This document shows positions 8,419-9,737 of a stretch of DNA of 9,737 bases, in pieces. The notes beneath the pieces were generated by a model, which worked only from the letters and a program-made list of their open reading frames with translations, made no database searches and had not been told where the DNA came from. Position 1 is the first letter of the stretch. Every line of letters begins with the position of its first letter. Where the stretch lies: the NCBI GenBank assembly GCA_017509375.1, contig JAFWPT010000156.1, positions 1-9,737 of the forward strand, written 5' to 3'. Both the position numbers and the translations under genes were made by a program. This DNA is from Bacteroidales bacterium. Its GTDB lineage: Bacteria > Bacteroidota > Bacteroidia > Bacteroidales > UBA932.

Positions 8419-9737
8419 TTAGAAAGTGACCTGGATGCCACCGGAAATGTTGCGGACAGGGGAGTACGTATTCACTGTAGCAGTGCTGGACAGCGAATAG
8501 CGGGGATCGAAGCCCTTGCGGGCGGAGATGTAACCGAGGTTCTCGCCGACTGCATAAATGCGGATGCGGCTGATAACCTTGTCGATACCGAGCTTGCGTA
8601 CGGGTACGTTGTAGCCGACGGAGAAGGACTGGAAGTTGATGTAGCTTGCGTTGGTCAGCCAGCGGCTTGATCCGGCTGCTGCATCGGAGTCACCATACTG
8701 CCAGCGAGGAATGTTGCTGCTGGTGTTGTTGGGAGTCCAGGCCTTGAAGATATCCATCGAGTAGTTGTAACCGCCGTCGGAAGATTTCTGAGCAGGGTCC
8801 ATCAACTGGGCGTAGGTGTTGTCGATGATACGGCCGCCGATCTGGTAATCGAAAGTAGCGTTGATATCGAAGTCCCAGAAGCGGAAGGAAGTGTTCAGAC
8901 CACCGAATGCCACAGGAAGGAGAGAACCCAGAGTGTAGCGGGTTGCCTCGCCGATGTGGGTAGTGGTTCCTGAGTACTGGGTACCGGGGCGGTTGGTGAC
9001 GTTGGTGCTTTGCTTGCCGCCGAGGACGCTGAGGTCAGCGTCATAGTAGTACAGAGCTTCACCGTTCTCGCTTACGCCCGCGTAAACATAGTTCATATAA
9101 TTACGCATCTCGCCGCCTTCGGTCCACCAATAGGTGCTCTCGTAGTAACCTCCCTTAGGATTGGCCTCGGTCTTGCTGTCGGGGTTGATCTTGGATTCAG
9201 GCAGTCTGAGGATCGCGGTCTTGTTGGCTGCGATGTTGCCGCCTATGCTCCACTCGAAATCGCGGGTGCGGACGGGGACAACCTGGAGGCTGAGTTCGAG
9301 ACCCTTGTTGGCGATGTCGCCTATGTTGCCATAGTAACCGCGGGTACCTGCGGATTCAGGGATGGAAATCCAGAAGAGCAGGTTGGAGGTCTTCTTGTAG
9401 TAAGCGTCGAGGGATCCGGCAACGCGTCCTCTCCAGAAGCTGAATTCAACACCGACGTTGGTGTTTGTCGTGGTCTCCCAGGTGATCTCGGGGTTACCGA
9501 GCAGACGGAAGGTCGGGGACATGCTGGTGTCGGAGGACTTGGAAAGGTCGTAGGTGTCGGTGTAAGCGTAGCTGGTGATGCCGTCGTTACCCTGCTGACC
9601 GATGGAGGCCTTGAGTTTCAGGAGGTCGATTGCGGTGGCGCCGGAAAGGAAACCTTCCTTGGAAAGAATCCAGGCTGCGCCGAAGGACCAGAAGTTACCC
9701 CAGCGGTGGGCGGGATCGAAAATGGAAGATGCATCAC
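8419..9737 (-). CDS. SusC/RagA-like TonB-dependent outer-membrane receptor, C-terminal part
   Basis: SusC-type proteins are 22-strand beta-barrels that pump the substrate captured by SusD across the outer membrane using TonB and the proton motive force. The frame is open from the right edge of the window to the TAA at 8421-8419, giving 438 residues of the C-terminal barrel. The signal peptide, carboxypeptidase-like domain, TonB box and plug are off the window. Recognisable barrel motifs are RWGNFWSFGAAW, LLKLKASIGQQGNDG, TTTNTNVGVEFSFWRGRVAG, DAYYKKTSNLLFW, SYINFQSFSVGYNVP and ISRIRIYAVGENL. The protein ends in VTF, the aromatic C-terminus typical of outer-membrane barrels. An internal ATG at 9522 is not the start, since homologous sequence continues upstream. 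It is the first visible gene of the operon with the SusD-like and third lipoprotein genes. Confidence 0.96.
   Translation of the reverse strand, partial: DASSIFDPAHRWGNFWSFGAAWILSKEGFLSGATAIDLLKLKASIGQQGNDGITSYAYTDTYDLSKSSDTSMSPTFRLLGNPEITWETTTNTNVGVEFSFWRGRVAGSLDAYYKKTSNLLFWISIPESAGTRGYYGNIGDIANKGLELSLQVVPVRTRDFEWSIGGNIAANKTAILRLPESKINPDSKTEANPKGGYYESTYWWTEGGEMRNYMNYVYAGVSENGEALYYYDADLSVLGGKQSTNVTNRPGTQYSGTTTHIGEATRYTLGSLLPVAFGGLNTSFRFWDFDINATFDYQIGGRIIDNTYAQLMDPAQKSSDGGYNYSMDIFKAWTPNNTSSNIPRWQYGDSDAAAGSSRWLTNASYINFQSFSVGYNVPVRKLGIDKVISRIRIYAVGENLGYISARKGFDPRYSLSSTATVNTYSPVRNISGGIQVTF

Noticed and set aside
5875..8670. Two long + strand open frames (5875-7257 and 7285-8670) in the same frame, about 920 codons together, opposite the lipoprotein and susD-like genes.
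   Set aside because: They are exactly in codon register with the minus-strand genes, so a stop arises only where those genes use TTA, CTA or TCA, which are rare here. The translations have no recognisable motifs, while the minus strand encodes clear lipoprotein and SusD features.

Overview
This is a Bacteroidota (Bacteroidales-type) chromosomal fragment. The evidence is the F1Fo ATP synthase gene order (beta-epsilon-a-c-b-delta-alpha-gamma), the secreted N-terminal extension on subunit a, and an adjacent SusC/SusD-type outer-membrane uptake operon. Genus cannot be fixed from sequence alone. By eye, base composition is richer in G+C than typical Bacteroides, and TTA/CTA/TCA codons are scarce, so a GC-richer Bacteroidales lineage is plausible (inference, not computed).

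Positions 1-5762, + strand: the distal part of atpD followed by atpC, atpB, atpE, atpF, atpH, atpA and atpG. The genes are packed with overlaps or gaps of at most 13 nt, as expected of one co-transcribed, translationally coupled operon. Together they encode all eight core subunits of the membrane rotary ATP synthase: F1 = alpha, beta, gamma, delta, epsilon; Fo = a, b, c. The P-loop half of beta lies off the left edge. The c subunit has the conserved ion-carrying Glu but lacks the known Na+ ligands, which suggests proton coupling. The main anomaly is an apparent one-base deletion near 667-669 of atpD. It replaces the last 22 residues with one residue and a stop, while the lost tail stays readable in the next frame and ends in an ATGA overlap with atpC.

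Positions 5763-5862: a 100-nt gap between convergent operons, containing a strong 13-bp hairpin (5813-5842) that is probably a shared bidirectional terminator.

Positions 5863-9737, - strand: a three-gene outer-membrane uptake operon, transcribed right to left. It consists of a SusC-like TonB-dependent receptor (5' part off the right edge), a SusD-like lipoprotein, and a third lipoprotein in the SusE/F position whose family I do not recognise. SusC/SusD pairs import oligosaccharides, or sometimes peptides, across the outer membrane using TonB-coupled energy. No glycoside hydrolase, protease or regulator is visible, so the substrate cannot be assigned.

I see no mobile elements, CRISPR arrays, tRNAs or rRNAs. 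Most of the window is ordinary core metabolism plus a common uptake locus. I do not see convincing evidence for a new biological system.
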